From Brachybacterium halotolerans (GTDB taxonomy: Bacteria; Actinomycetota; Actinomycetes; Actinomycetales; Dermabacteraceae), in NCBI RefSeq assembly GCF_016623465.1, contig NZ_JAEDAJ010000011.1, positions 1 to 64,000 of the forward strand: a stretch of DNA of 64,000 nt, in the 5' to 3' direction. Shown here in pieces: positions 41,179 through 50,510 of this stretch (position 1 is its first letter; every line of letters starts with the position of its first letter). The notes beneath the pieces were generated by a model. The model did not search any database, was not told the origin of the DNA, and saw only the letters and a list, made by a program, of their open reading frames with translations. A program made the position numbers and the translations under genes.

Positions 41179-42231
41179 CTAGCGCGACGTGGTCGCCGTG
41201 CTCTCCCGCAGCGCGATCTCCCCGGGCGCCGTCCAGGCGGCCTGCTCCGCCTCCGGGGCCTCGCCGGCCTCCCCGAGCACCCAGCCCACGGCGGTGTCGG
41301 CGATCTGCTCGAGGGGGAGGGCCAGGGTGCTCAGGGTGGGGCTCGCGTCGAGGCCGGCGGGGACCCCGCCGAACCCGGCGACGGCCACGTCCTGCGGGAC
41401 CCGCAGTCCCTGGCGGCGCAGCTCGCCGATGGCCCCGAGCGCCATGACGTCGGCCGGGGCGAACACGCACAGCGGAGCCGCTGAGTCCCTGGCCGGACCC
41501 TTCTGCAGGTGCTCGGCGACGCGCCGGGCGAGCTCGTGCCCGCCCTGGCGGTCGAGGGTCGCCTCGACGCTCAGCTCCGCTTCGAGGCCCGCCTCCGCGA
41601 GGCCTGCGAGGAAGCCGCCGGTCCGGTGCGCGGCCGCGGGCACGGGGCCGTGCGCGCCGACGACGGCGAAGCGACGATGTCCCTCCACGACCAGCGCGGT
41701 CGCGAGCGCCCGGGCGCCGTCGGCGTCCCCGACGTCGATCGTCCGGCCCACGCCCGGTGACTGGCCGATCCCGACCACCAGTCCGCCGTTGCGGGCGAAT
41801 CCCTCGAGCATCGCCGTCAGGGTCTCGTCGGAGCTGGCGCCGTACGAGGAGGAGCCGACGATCACCAGGGCGTCCACGCGCTGGGCGATCAGCGCCCGGA
41901 TCGCGCGCGACTCGGTCTCCGCGTCGCGGTCGGTCTGGGTGAGCAGCACCTGCGTGCCCGAGGCGAAGACCCGCATCTGGATCTGCCGGGCGATCTCCCC
42001 GAAGTACGGGTCGGAGATGTCGTGGACGACGAGGCCGATGAGCCCGGAGCGGGAGCGGGCGAGCGCCTGGGCCTGCGCGTTCGTCACGTACCCGAGCTTC
42101 GCCGCCGAACGCTGCACGCGCTCGGCGACGTCCTTGCCGGGCACCCTGTCCGAGCCGGAGCGGCCCGGCGAGGCGGTGGCGAGCGAGACGCCGGCGTCTC
42201 GCGCGACGTCGGTGAGCCGGACGGCGGGCAT
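41179..42231 (-). CDS. LacI-family regulator with atypical recognition helix
   Basis: A 350-residue protein: the helix-turn-helix start RLTDVARDAGVSLATAS is normal but continues PGRSGSD where LacI proteins have R-V-L-N/S-G; the DNA-contacting Arg is replaced by Pro. The sensor domain is intact (LIGLVVHDISDPYFGEIARQIQ; VPQDVAVAGFGGVPAGLDASPTLST). Either a real divergence, a damaged repressor, or a pair of base errors in this GC-rich stretch. It is not clearly linked to a neighbouring operon; the GH127/Gfo-Idh spacer sites are one possible target. Confidence 0.83.
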   Translation of the reverse strand: MPAVRLTDVARDAGVSLATASPGRSGSDRVPGKDVAERVQRSAAKLGYVTNAQAQALARSRSGLIGLVVHDISDPYFGEIARQIQMRVFASGTQVLLTQTDRDAETESRAIRALIAQRVDALVIVGSSSYGASSDETLTAMLEGFARNGGLVVGIGQSPGVGRTIDVGDADGARALATALVVEGHRRFAVVGAHGPVPAAAHRTGGFLAGLAEAGLEAELSVEATLDRQGGHELARRVAEHLQKGPARDSAAPLCVFAPADVMALGAIGELRRQGLRVPQDVAVAGFGGVPAGLDASPTLSTLALPLEQIADTAVGWVLGEAGEAPEAEQAAWTAPGEIALRESTATTSR

Positions 42232-42255
42232 GCGGTCTCCTGCGGGTCGGGTGCG

Positions 42256-42278
42256 GGGCCGCCGCGGGACGGCGGCCC
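42256..42278. terminator. GC-rich hairpin after the araA-alditol oxidase operon
   Basis: GGGCCGCC and GGCGGCCC pair, with one more G-C pair inside and a 5-base loop. It lies about 140 bases past the alditol oxidase stop on that strand and just before the LacI start, so it can end the upstream transcript. It has no U-tract. Confidence 0.5.
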
Positions 42279-42416
42279 AAGACGGGGGCGCCGCCGCACG
42301 GATGGTTGCTGGGAAGGATACGTGCGCGAGCTGCCGCGCAGGTCCTGAGCCCGCCGGGTCCCCGCGGCCCGTCGGTTCACCGACGCGTCGGGCAGCTCAC
42401 CGGCCTGCCCGCGCGC

Positions 42417-43727
42417 TCACGCCCCCAGCAGCCCGTCCACGTACTCGTTCCGGAACACCCGCCGCGGGTCCAGTCGATCCCGCAGTGCCTGGAAGTCCGC
42501 GAGCCGCGGGTACTGGGCGCGCACGGCGTCCGCGTCGAGCGTGAACACCTTCCCCCAGTGGGGGCGCGGCGAGAACGGTGCGAGGGCGGCCTCGACCTCG
42601 GGCAGCACCGCACGGACCTCGTCGGGCCTGCTCTGCCAGGTGAAGTGGATGCATGCGCTCGCGCGCCCGTGGGCGGGGCTCAGCCAGAGGCCGTCGGCCG
42701 CGGTGGAGCGGATCTCCGAGACGATCAGCAGCGGGCGGATCCGCTCGACCGTCTCGCTCACGGCGGCGACGGCCTCGCCCACGTGCTCGCGCGGCACGAA
42801 GTACTCGGACTGGATCTCCGCGCCGCTGCTGGGCGTGAACTCCATCCGGAAGTGGGGGAGGACCTCGAACGCCGGGCCGGGCTCCCCGCTCTGGTCGGTG
42901 CAGAACGTGGGCGGCATGTCCGGGGCCGGGTGGACGGGCCCCGGGGCTCGCCGCGCGCCGTGCCAGGCATCCGGCATCGGGTCCGGGGTGCCGTCTGCCT
43001 CCTGCTTCACCCACACCTGCGCGGCCGTCCCGTCCCAGTGGTGGAACATGCTCACGCTGTACGCGCTCGCGAGCACGGCGCCCAGGCCCTCGTCGCTCAT
43101 CTGCTCGGGCGGCAGGTCCAGGTAGACGGCCTGGCGCATCCGGAAGGCGGGCACCAGGTCGAGCTCGAGGCGGGTGACGATCCCCAGGGCGCCCAGGGCG
43201 AGCACCATCCCGTCGAACACCTCCGCGTCGGCCTCGCGGGAGAAGCCGACGAGGTCGCCGTCCGCGGTGACCAGCTCGATCGCCCGCACCGAGGAGGCGA
43301 GGGAGCGCTGGCGGTCACCGGAGCCGTGGGTGCCGGTCGCGCTCGCACCGCCCACCGAGATGTGCGGCAGGGAGCCCATGCTGGGCAGCGCGAGGCCCTG
43401 CTCCCAGAGGGCGAGCACGAGCTCCCCGTAGCGGACCCCTGCGCCGACGCGCACGGTGCGGTGCTCCGTGTCGATGTCGATGCCGCCGGGCATCGCCTCG
43501 AGCGTCACCAGATCCGCGTCGGACGCCGCGACCTGCGAGAACGAGTGCCGGGTGCCGAGCGCCCGCGTCCGGTCGGAGCGGCCGACGAGGGCGCGCAGCG
43601 CGTCGAGGGACGTCGGCCGGTGCAGCGGGCCCGGCCCGTAGTCGACCGTCCCCGACCAGCTGAGGCCCGGGCGGGAGCCATTCGCCGCTTCACCGGTGGA
43701 TCCACGCATCCGGGAGCTCGCCCCCAT
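42417..43727 (-). CDS. FAD-linked alditol/aldonolactone oxidase (AldO type)
   Basis: A 436-residue flavoprotein of the VAO family. GTRHSFSQV carries His61, equivalent to the FAD-linked His of Streptomyces alditol oxidase. SMGSLPHISVGGASATGTHGSGDRQRSL is the FAD pyrophosphate region (family pattern), and HWGKVF and DPRRVFRNEYVDGLLG close the substrate domain. It should oxidise an alditol C1 hydroxyl, making H2O2 and an aldose, or else an aldonolactone. It begins 3 bases after the araA stop and is certainly co-transcribed, so arabinitol-to-arabinose conversion is a reasonable inference. Confidence 0.88.
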   Translation of the reverse strand: MGASSRMRGSTGEAANGSRPGLSWSGTVDYGPGPLHRPTSLDALRALVGRSDRTRALGTRHSFSQVAASDADLVTLEAMPGGIDIDTEHRTVRVGAGVRYGELVLALWEQGLALPSMGSLPHISVGGASATGTHGSGDRQRSLASSVRAIELVTADGDLVGFSREADAEVFDGMVLALGALGIVTRLELDLVPAFRMRQAVYLDLPPEQMSDEGLGAVLASAYSVSMFHHWDGTAAQVWVKQEADGTPDPMPDAWHGARRAPGPVHPAPDMPPTFCTDQSGEPGPAFEVLPHFRMEFTPSSGAEIQSEYFVPREHVGEAVAAVSETVERIRPLLIVSEIRSTAADGLWLSPAHGRASACIHFTWQSRPDEVRAVLPEVEAALAPFSPRPHWGKVFTLDADAVRAQYPRLADFQALRDRLDPRRVFRNEYVDGLLGA

Positions 43728-43730
43728 GCC

Positions 43731-45239
43731 TCAGAACCCCTGCGCGAGGCGGTGGAAGACCTGGTTCACGCGCAGCTCCTGCGCGAAGGAGCGCACGGTG
43801 GTCGACTCGTCGATGACGGCGAGCTCGAGCCCGGAGATCTCCGCGAGGTCCTCCCAGATCTCGAGGTCGGTCGCCGTGGTCATCACCGTGTGGTGGGCGG
43901 CGCCGGCGGTCAGCCAGCACTCGGCCGACGTCGCGAGGCTCGGCGCGGGCTCCCACACCGCGCAGGCCACGGGCAGGTTCGGCAGGGGCTCGTCGGGCTC
44001 GACGATCTGCACCGTGTTGGCGACCAGGCGGAAGCGCTCGCGCATGTCGCTCATGGCGATCACGAGGCCGGGGCCGGGGTCGGCCGTGAAGGTCAGGCGC
44101 ACCGGGTCCTCGCGGTCGCCGATGCCCAGCGGGTGGATCTCGAGGCGGGGCCGTGCGGTGGTCAGCGACGGGGAGACCTCGAGCATGTGGGCGCCGAGGA
44201 TCTTCTGCTCGCCGGGCGTGAGCTCGTAGGCGTAGTCCTCCATGAGCGAGGCGCCGCCGGGGAGGCCGAAGCCCATGACGTTCGCGACGCGCACCAGGAT
44301 CGCGGTCTTCCAGTCGCCCTCGGCGCCGAAGCCGAAGCCATCGGCCATGAGGCGCTGCACGGGCAGGCCGGGCAGCTGACGCAGCCCGCCGAGGTCCTCG
44401 AAGTTGGTGGTGAAGGCGCCGAAGCCGCCCTCCTCGAGGAAGGAGCGCAGTCCCAGCTCGAGCCGCGCGCCGTAGCGCAGGGACTCGCGGCGCCCGCCGC
44501 CCTGCTGCAGCTCGGGGACGACGTCGTACTCGGCGTCGTAGACCGCGACGAGCTCGTCGATCGCGGACTCCTCGATGCCGTCGACGACCTCGACGAGGTC
44601 GTTCACGCCCCACGTGTTCACCGAGACGCCCAGGCGCAGCTCGGCCTCGGTCTTGTCGCCCTCGGTGACGGCGACGTCGCGCATGTTGTCGCCGAAGCGG
44701 GCGAGGCGCAGCGAGTGCAGCTCCGCCCAGCCCGTCGCCGCGCGCGCCCAGCGGCCGATGCGCTGCTGGACGTCCGCATGCGAGGCGTGGCCGACGACGG
44801 TCTTGCGCTCGACGCCGAGCCGCGAGGCGATGTACCCGAACTCGCGGTCGCCGTGGGCGGCCTGGTTGAGGTTCATGAAGTCCATGTCGATGCTCGACCA
44901 GGGCAGCTTCTCGTTCGCCTGCGTGTGCAGATGCAGCAGCGGGGTCTGCAGGGCGTCGAGACCCAGGATCCACATCTTCGCGGGGGAGAAGGTGTGCATC
45001 CAGGCGATGACGCCCACGCACGCCGGGTCGGAGTTCGCTGCGAGAGCGGTCTCGCGGATCGCGTCGCGGCTGGTGAGCACGGGCTTCCAGACGATCTTCA
45101 CGGGCACGTCGCTCGCGGCGTCGAGGGTCTCGGCGATGACGCGGGACTGCTCGGCGACCTGGTCGAGGGTCTCCGGGCCGTACAGGCCCTGGCTGCCGGT
45201 GAGGAACCAGATCTCGCGTGCTGCGAAGGGGTTGTCCAC
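43731..45239 (-). CDS. araA: L-arabinose isomerase
   Basis: A 502-residue enzyme converting L-arabinose to L-ribulose. The start [17 protein letters not shown], the middle [28 protein letters not shown], and [17 protein letters not shown] are diagnostic; metal-binding Glu/His residues occur in [12 protein letters not shown] and [10 protein letters not shown]. The length equals the E. coli enzyme. It has its own promoter with a TGTGAACGTT operator about 70 bases upstream, separate from araB and araD. The alditol oxidase gene follows directly. Confidence 0.96.
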   Translation of the reverse strand: MDNPFAAREIWFLTGSQGLYGPETLDQVAEQSRVIAETLDAASDVPVKIVWKPVLTSRDAIRETALAANSDPACVGVIAWMHTFSPAKMWILGLDALQTPLLHLHTQANEKLPWSSIDMDFMNLNQAAHGDREFGYIASRLGVERKTVVGHASHADVQQRIGRWARAATGWAELHSLRLARFGDNMRDVAVTEGDKTEAELRLGVSVNTWGVNDLVEVVDGIEESAIDELVAVYDAEYDVVPELQQGGGRRESLRYGARLELGLRSFLEEGGFGAFTTNFEDLGGLRQLPGLPVQRLMADGFGFGAEGDWKTAILVRVANVMGFGLPGGASLMEDYAYELTPGEQKILGAHMLEVSPSLTTARPRLEIHPLGIGDREDPVRLTFTADPGPGLVIAMSDMRERFRLVANTVQIVEPDEPLPNLPVACAVWEPAPSLATSAECWLTAGAAHHTVMTTATDLEIWEDLAEISGLELAVIDESTTVRSFAQELRVNQVFHRLAQGF

Positions 45240-45305
45240 GGGGTCTCCTGTCAGCGGGATGTGCTCGAGCGCCCCGGCGTCACGGCGGCGTTCTCCGGAG
45301 AGTCA

Positions 45306-45334
45306 AGTGTGAACGTTGACATCGTGGGAGTCAA
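45306..45334 (-). promoter_or_regulatory. araA promoter with AraR-type (LacI) operator
   Basis: On the minus strand, TTGACT (45334-45329) and CACACT (45311-45306) are spaced by 17 bases. TGTGAACGTTGACA (45308-45321, plus strand) overlaps the -10 and spacer, so binding would block transcription. The motif matches sites at araD, araB, the LacI gene and the arabinose-type importer. Confidence 0.7.
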
Positions 45335-45430
45335 TCACTCCTCGAGCAGCGGTACGGCCGGGTCCCGGCGCCGGGACGCGGCGCCGCCGGGTATCGGGCA
45401 TGGGGGCGGGGATGAGCACACAGCACGGGA

Positions 45431-45452
45431 GGCCGACCCTTCCGGGTCGGCC
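45431..45452. terminator. Terminator hairpin after the BCCT gene
   Basis: GGCCGACCC-TTCC-GGGTCGGCC is a perfect 9-bp stem with a 4-base loop, followed on the plus side by CCCCC. A second stem, CTCCTCGCC/GGCGAGGAG (45487-45520), lies closer to the BCCT stop. They separate the BCCT and araA transcripts. Confidence 0.6.
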
Positions 45453-45533
45453 CCCCTGCGTCTGCGCCGTCAGGGCGGCACCCTGACTCCTCGCCGAGGG
45501 CCGGGGTCGGTGGCGAGGAGGCTCAGCAGACGG

Positions 45534-47450
45534 TCACTCCGAGGTGGTGGGCGCAGAGCCCGAGCCCGTGCCTCCGCCGGGAGCGCCCTTCTCGGTCCTA
45601 CCGCGCCCTGAGAAGGCGCCGCGCGTGCGGCTGAGCCGGTAGTCGATGCGATCGTCGACGTAGCTCTCGAATCTCTCGTTCTCCGGGAGCGTCGAGGTGA
45701 ACTCGGAGGAGATGTGCTGGGTGACGCGCTCCAGGCGCTGCATCTGCTCGTGCTGGCGCAGCACCGCGTGGTCCAGGCCCAGGGCCTTGACGAGTGCGAC
45801 GCACATCAGCAGCAGGATGATGCAGAACGGCAGTGCTGTGACCAGGGAGCCCGCCTGCAGCGACTCGAGGCCGCCGGAGAGCAGCAGGGCGATCGCCAGG
45901 AAGCCCTCGAGGACCGCCCAGACCACGCGGGACCAGATCGGCGGATTCGGGTGGCCGCCCGAGGCGAGCATGTCGACCACGAGCGATCCGGAGTCCGAGG
46001 AGGTGATGAAGAAGATCGCCACCAGGATGATGCCCAGCACGGACAGCAGGCCCGTGGCGGGGAAGCCGTCGAAGATGCGGAACATCGACTCCTCCGCGGT
46101 GATGTCGCCGAGGTCGCCGGCGCCGAACCACTGGCGGAAGAGGCCGTTGCCGCCCCAGACGGCGAACCAGATCATGCCCACCAGCGAGGGCACGAGCAGG
46201 ACGCCGGCGATGAACTGGCGCACGGTGCGGCCGCGGGAGATGCGGGCGATGAACACGCCCACGAACGGCGACCAGGCGATCCACCAGCCCCAGTAGAACA
46301 GGGTGTTGCCGGCGAACCAGGTCTGCGCCTTCTCCGAGCGCTGGTAGGCGCCCACGTCGAGCGTCATGTTGAAGAAGTTCGCCAGGTAGATGCCGAGCGA
46401 CTCCACGAAGTTCTGGAAGATGAAGACGGTGGGCCCGAACAGCAGCGCTGCGATCATCAGCAGGCCCGCCAGCGAGAGGTTCGCGTTCGAGAGCCACTTG
46501 ATGCCCACGCCGACGCCGCTGACCACCGAGAGGGTGGCCAGGAACGTGATGCACACGATGAGCACGATCATGAACCAGTTCGTCGCCTGGCCGACCAGGC
46601 CGATGGCGATCAGGCCGGCGGTGATCTGCTGGACGCCCAGGCCCAGCGAGGTGGCGATGCCGAACACGGTGCCGACGATGGCGAGGACGTCGATGACGTC
46701 GCCGATCCATCCCTTGACGCGCTCGCCGAAGATCGGCTCGAGCGCCCAGCGGATGGAGACCGGGCGGCCCCGGCGGTGGATCGCGTAGGCGATCGCCAGC
46801 CCGATCACGGCGTAGGCCGCCCACGGGTGCAGGCCCCAGTGGATGAAGGTCTGGGCCATAGCGAGCCCCGAGAGTTCCGCCCCGTCGCCGGTCCAGCCGG
46901 GCTTGACGTTATTCGTCGTGAAGCCGAGCGGCTCAGCGACGCCGTAGAACACCAGGCCGATTCCCATGCCGGCCGCGAAGAGCATCGCGAACCAGGAGAT
47001 CAGCCCGAACTCGGGACGGTCGTCGTCACGGCCCAGTCGGATCGCGCCGTACGGGGACAGTGCGAGAACGATCGCGAAGACCACGAAGACGCCGATCGAG
47101 ACCATGTAGAACCAGCCGAGGTTCGCCACGACCCAGCCCTGTGCGCCCTGGAAGACGGTGCTCGAGGCACCGGGGAAGAACACGGTGAACAGCGCGGCGC
47201 CGAGGATGATCACGAGCGCGGGGATGAAGACCGCCGGGGCGACGGTCCCCCGTCCGATGCGCGCGCCCTGGCGGCGCAGCTTCTGGGTGATCTCGTCGTC
47301 GTTGTCCTCGTCGGCGATCTGCAGGGACCGGGGGAGGTGGACGGTGGTGGGGAGCTCCTCGGGCCACGCGACCGGGGTCGAGGAGTGGGGCGGGCTCGCA
47401 CCCTGGGGGGTCTCCCCCTCGGGCGGAGCGGTGCTGCCTGGGGAACTCAT
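45534..47450 (-). CDS. BCCT-family compatible-solute transporter
   Basis: A 638-residue betaine/choline/carnitine-type transporter with about 12 membrane helices. AAGMGIGLVFYGVAEPL is the glycine-rich first-helix motif of BetP, and NTLFYWGWWIAWSPFVGVFIARISRGRTVRQF is the family signature with the Trp-rich substrate site. The N-terminal 60 and C-terminal 70 residues are charged or Pro/Ser-rich cytoplasmic tails that may sense osmolarity. It sits inside the arabinose cluster but lacks the TGTGAACGTT operator, so it is probably independent. AAGGAAGGATC precedes the start. Confidence 0.92.
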   Translation of the reverse strand: MSSPGSTAPPEGETPQGASPPHSSTPVAWPEELPTTVHLPRSLQIADEDNDDEITQKLRRQGARIGRGTVAPAVFIPALVIILGAALFTVFFPGASSTVFQGAQGWVVANLGWFYMVSIGVFVVFAIVLALSPYGAIRLGRDDDRPEFGLISWFAMLFAAGMGIGLVFYGVAEPLGFTTNNVKPGWTGDGAELSGLAMAQTFIHWGLHPWAAYAVIGLAIAYAIHRRGRPVSIRWALEPIFGERVKGWIGDVIDVLAIVGTVFGIATSLGLGVQQITAGLIAIGLVGQATNWFMIVLIVCITFLATLSVVSGVGVGIKWLSNANLSLAGLLMIAALLFGPTVFIFQNFVESLGIYLANFFNMTLDVGAYQRSEKAQTWFAGNTLFYWGWWIAWSPFVGVFIARISRGRTVRQFIAGVLLVPSLVGMIWFAVWGGNGLFRQWFGAGDLGDITAEESMFRIFDGFPATGLLSVLGIILVAIFFITSSDSGSLVVDMLASGGHPNPPIWSRVVWAVLEGFLAIALLLSGGLESLQAGSLVTALPFCIILLLMCVALVKALGLDHAVLRQHEQMQRLERVTQHISSEFTSTLPENERFESYVDDRIDYRLSRTRGAFSGRGRTEKGAPGGGTGSGSAPTTSE

Positions 47451-47760
47451 GCGCGGATCCTTCCTTTAGGGGACGAGACTGCCGGCCGCGCGGGAGCGGA
47501 GTCGGTGTGGGCCGAGCCCCGAGGAGGAGGCGGGTCGCGGCAGGGAGGGCGTGCCCGCATCACCGGGCGCCCTCGCGCCGCGCCTGTCGCCGCGCACCGG
47601 CGAGGGGTGGTTCAACGGGCATCCATCCTCGATGGTTTCACAGTCGAGCGGACGCGTCACGGCTCATGCGGGGTGAGACATATGACGTCAGCCTGTGGCG
47701 ACGTCCGCGCCTCGAGGCGCCCAGCGCGGAGTCGGGCGCGAGCTCCGGGGCGAACGGGGA
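47451..47760. other. Non-coding spacer between the BCCT gene and araD
   Basis: No gene is convincing here. A short palindrome, CCATC-CTC-GATGG (47622-47634), lies about 180 bases before the BCCT start and could be regulatory. A slightly AT-richer patch near 47680 may hold a promoter, but no clear -35/-10 pair was found. No copy of the arabinose operator is present. Confidence 0.4.
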
Positions 47761-48534
47761 TCACGCGCGAGGGTCGTCTCCCTGCCCGTAGACGTTCTGA
47801 TAGCGCTCGAACAGGGAGTCGACCAGGTTCTCCGGGATCTCCAGCTCCTGTCCCAGCTGGCGGGAGACGTGCACGGTGCGCGCGACCTCCTCGCACATGA
47901 CTGCGGCCTTCACCGCGTCGCGGGCGTCGCGCCCGATGGTGAAGGGGCCGTGGTTCCGCATCAGCACGGCGCGGGAGCGCGATCCTCGAAGGGTCTCGAC
48001 GATGCCGCGGCCTATCGAGTCATCGCCGATCACCGCGAGCGGGCCGACGGGGATCGGGCCCCCGAACTCGTCGGCCATCATCGTGAGCACGCAGGGGATC
48101 TCCTCGCCGCGCGCCGCCCAGGCGGTCGCGTAGGTCGAGTGGGTGTGCACGACCCCGCCCACGTGATCCATGTGGCGGTACACGTAGGCGTGCGCGGCGG
48201 TGTCGGAGGAGGGGGAGAGCGCCTCGTGGGTGCCGTCGGCGATCTTCTCCCCGTCGAGCGTGCACACGACCATGTTCTCGGGCGAGAGGTCGTCGTACGA
48301 GACGCCGGAGGGCTTGATGACGAACAGCTCTGGGGTCTCGGCGGGATCGGCCGACGGCGTGCTCGCGGGCGATGCGTCGGCCGATGGGCGAGGCACGCGC
48401 TCGGACACGTTCCCGGCGGTCCAGACGACGAGGCCGTTGCGCGGGAGTTCGGCGTGCAGTGCGGCGACGCGCTCGCGGGTCCGCGCGACGGCCTCCTGGA
48501 CGGCCTCGGGGAGCTCGGTGAGGGCGAGGGTCAT
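47761..48534 (-). CDS. araD: L-ribulose-5-phosphate 4-epimerase
   Basis: A 257-residue class II aldolase-fold enzyme converting L-ribulose 5-phosphate to D-xylulose 5-phosphate. GLVVWTAGNVSERV and FVIKPSGVSYDDL bind phosphate; the metal site is HTHSTYATAWA with a later His in MRNHGPFTIG. It is about 25 residues longer than E. coli AraD because of a Ser/Ala/Asp-rich insert at about residues 48-68. GAAGGAG precedes the ATG at 48534. It has its own AraR-type promoter. Confidence 0.94.
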   Translation of the reverse strand: MTLALTELPEAVQEAVARTRERVAALHAELPRNGLVVWTAGNVSERVPRPSADASPASTPSADPAETPELFVIKPSGVSYDDLSPENMVVCTLDGEKIADGTHEALSPSSDTAAHAYVYRHMDHVGGVVHTHSTYATAWAARGEEIPCVLTMMADEFGGPIPVGPLAVIGDDSIGRGIVETLRGSRSRAVLMRNHGPFTIGRDARDAVKAAVMCEEVARTVHVSRQLGQELEIPENLVDSLFERYQNVYGQGDDPRA

Positions 48535-48566
48535 GGGACTCCTTCGAAGGTATCGCCGCCGCATCA

Positions 48567-48607
48567 TGGCAACGTTCACATTACGGTTCTGACGGCAGCG
48601 CGTGCAA
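48567..48607 (-). promoter_or_regulatory. araD promoter with AraR-type operator
   Basis: On the minus strand, TTGCAC (48607-48602) and TAATGT (48583-48578) are spaced by 18 bases. The operator TGTGAACGTTGCCA (minus, 48580-48567) overlaps the -10 and start point. It is the best match to the arabinose operator consensus in the window. Confidence 0.7.
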
Positions 48608-48655
48608 GGCCGTCGCCGGAATGCGTGCTCGCCGACTCACTGGTTCTGGGCGGGC

Positions 48656-48689
48656 CTGCGGACCGTTCCGTTCGCTGAAAGGTCCGCAG
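48656..48689. terminator. Hairpin after araB
   Basis: CTGCGGACC and GGTCCGCAG form a perfect 9-bp stem with a 16-base loop, about 75 bases past the araB stop on the minus strand and upstream of the araD promoter. It should limit read-through from araB into araD. Confidence 0.55.
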
Positions 48690-48761
48690 ACCGGCCGGAA
48701 AGGGGAGAGTCGGGGCCGTGGGGCGGCTCGGCGCCAGGCCGCATACGGCGCCCCGTCGGCC

Positions 48762-50417
48762 TCAGTCGATCGACTCCCCGGCGAGGCGCTCCACGGGCAG
48801 CGCCGCGCGGTAGCCGCGCAGCCAGTCGGTGTAGCCCTGCGCGCCCTCGTCGGTCGGCTCGAGTGTCGTGACCTCCTGGGAGGCGAAGACCTCGTCGGCC
48901 AGGAAGCGCCGGAGCGCCTCGGTGGTCGCCCCGTCCGATGCGGTCTTCCCCTCCGCGAGCTGCGCCGTGTGCGCGGCGAGCAGCGCCATGCCCCAGGCGC
49001 CGCCCTCGCCGGCCGACGCGCCGAGGGCGACCGGTGTGCGCAGGGCGTCGGCGAGGACCTGCTGGGCCACGCCCTTCGTGCGGAAGATGCCGCCGTGGGC
49101 GTACATGACGTCGAGCCCCACCTTCTCCTCCTCGAGGAGCACCTCCATGCCCACGGCCAGCGCGCCGAAGGCGCCGTGCAGCTGGGCGCGCATGAGGTTC
49201 TCGAGCGTGAAGCTCGCCTGCTGGGTGCGCAAAAGCAGCGGCCGGCCGGAGTCGACGCCCGTCTGGTGCTCTCCCGAGAGGTAGTTGAAGGACAGCACGC
49301 CGCCCGCGTCCGCATCGCCCGCGGCGCCCGCTTCGAAGAGGCGTGCGTACAGGTCCTCGGTGTCCACGTCCTGCCCGAGGAGCTGCGCGAACTGCGCGAA
49401 GACGCCGAGCCACTGGTCGAGATCGCCCGTGCAGTTGTTCGTGTGGATCATCGCGACCGGATCACCCGAGGGCGTCGTGACCATGTCGATCTCCTCGCGG
49501 GGCGTCGCGAGCGGACGCTCGAGCACGACCATCGCGAACGCGCTGGTCCCGGCGCTCACGTTGCCCGTGCGCGGGGCGATCGCCTGCGTCGCGACCATCC
49601 CCGTGCCGGCGTCCCCCTCGGGCGGGGCGGTGAGGACGCCCGCCTCGAGGGCGCCCGACGGATCGAGCAGCCGCGCACCCTCCTCGGTGAGCGTCCCGGC
49701 GTCCTGCCCGGCCACGAGCACCTCCGGGAGCAGGTCGGCGAGGTCCCAGGGGACGTCGCCGACGGCGTCGAGCGCGGCGAAGCGCTCGAGGAGCTCCCGG
49801 TCGTAGTCCGGCGCGCCGCTCGCGGAGGAGATCGGGAACATCCCGCTGGCATCGCCCACGCCCAGCACGGAGCGCCCGGTGAGGCGGCGGTGGACGAGGC
49901 CGGAGAGCGTGGTGATCGCGGCGATCCTCCCCACGTGCTCCTCGCCGCCGAGCACGGCGTGCAGGAGATGGGAGACGGACCAGCGCAGCGGGATGTTCTG
50001 GCCGAAGGTCTCCGAGAGCAGGGACGCGGCGTCGGACGTATAGGTGTTGCGCCAGGTGCGGAACGGGGCGAGCAGCTCGCCGTCCGCGTCCAGGGCGATG
50101 TAGCCGTGCATCATCGCGGAGACGCCCAGGGACGCCAGGCGGGTGAGCGGCGAGTCGAAGCGCGTGCGCACGGCGTCGGCGAGGTCCGCGAAGCACGCGG
50201 CGAGACCCTCCCAGACCTCGTCCATCGGGTAGGTCCAGCTGTCGTCGGCGAGCGTGTTCTCCCAGGCGAAGGAGCCGGTCGCGAGCACGGCCCCCGCGTC
50301 GTCGACGAGGGCCGCCTTGATCCGGGTCGAGCCCAGCTCGATCCCCAGGTGCGCGCGCCCCCGGGAGATGAGGTCGGCGGCATCGGGGCGGGGAGCGGTC
50401 ACATCGTCGTGGGTCAT
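48762..50417 (-). CDS. araB: Ribulokinase-type FGGY sugar kinase
   Basis: A 551-residue FGGY kinase. HLGIELGSTRIKAALVDD is the N-terminal phosphate loop, DGYIALDADGELL-like MMHGYIALDADGE and TWRNTYTSD follow, and GNVSAGTSAFAMVV and GGIFRTKGVAQQVLADAL form the C-terminal ATP site. It should phosphorylate L-ribulose for AraD. The family includes xylulokinases; its place between araD and an arabinose operator favours L-ribulose. The ribosome site is weak (AGGG). A D-xylulokinase side activity would suit the orphan xylose isomerase, but that is conjecture. Confidence 0.88.
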   Translation of the reverse strand: MTHDDVTAPRPDAADLISRGRAHLGIELGSTRIKAALVDDAGAVLATGSFAWENTLADDSWTYPMDEVWEGLAACFADLADAVRTRFDSPLTRLASLGVSAMMHGYIALDADGELLAPFRTWRNTYTSDAASLLSETFGQNIPLRWSVSHLLHAVLGGEEHVGRIAAITTLSGLVHRRLTGRSVLGVGDASGMFPISSASGAPDYDRELLERFAALDAVGDVPWDLADLLPEVLVAGQDAGTLTEEGARLLDPSGALEAGVLTAPPEGDAGTGMVATQAIAPRTGNVSAGTSAFAMVVLERPLATPREEIDMVTTPSGDPVAMIHTNNCTGDLDQWLGVFAQFAQLLGQDVDTEDLYARLFEAGAAGDADAGGVLSFNYLSGEHQTGVDSGRPLLLRTQQASFTLENLMRAQLHGAFGALAVGMEVLLEEEKVGLDVMYAHGGIFRTKGVAQQVLADALRTPVALGASAGEGGAWGMALLAAHTAQLAEGKTASDGATTEALRRFLADEVFASQEVTTLEPTDEGAQGYTDWLRGYRAALPVERLAGESID

Positions 50418-50446
50418 GGCCCTATTCGATCAGGCCCACCCGGGGT

Positions 50447-50460
50447 CGGCAACGTGCACA
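50447..50460 (-). promoter_or_regulatory. AraR-type operator before araB
   Basis: Read on the minus strand, TGTGCACGTTGCCG differs from the araD operator by one internal base and the last position. It lies 30-43 bases before the araB ATG. A clear -35/-10 pair was not found. Confidence 0.6.
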
Positions 50461-50510
50461 TCGGACGCGACGGGAGGATCCGGCCTCCCCGGGGACGGCG
50501 GCACGGCCGC

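Noticed and set aside
42306-45611. 1101-codon plus-strand open frame
   Set aside because: Runs antisense through alditol oxidase and araA, both certain genes; an artefact of third-position G/C.
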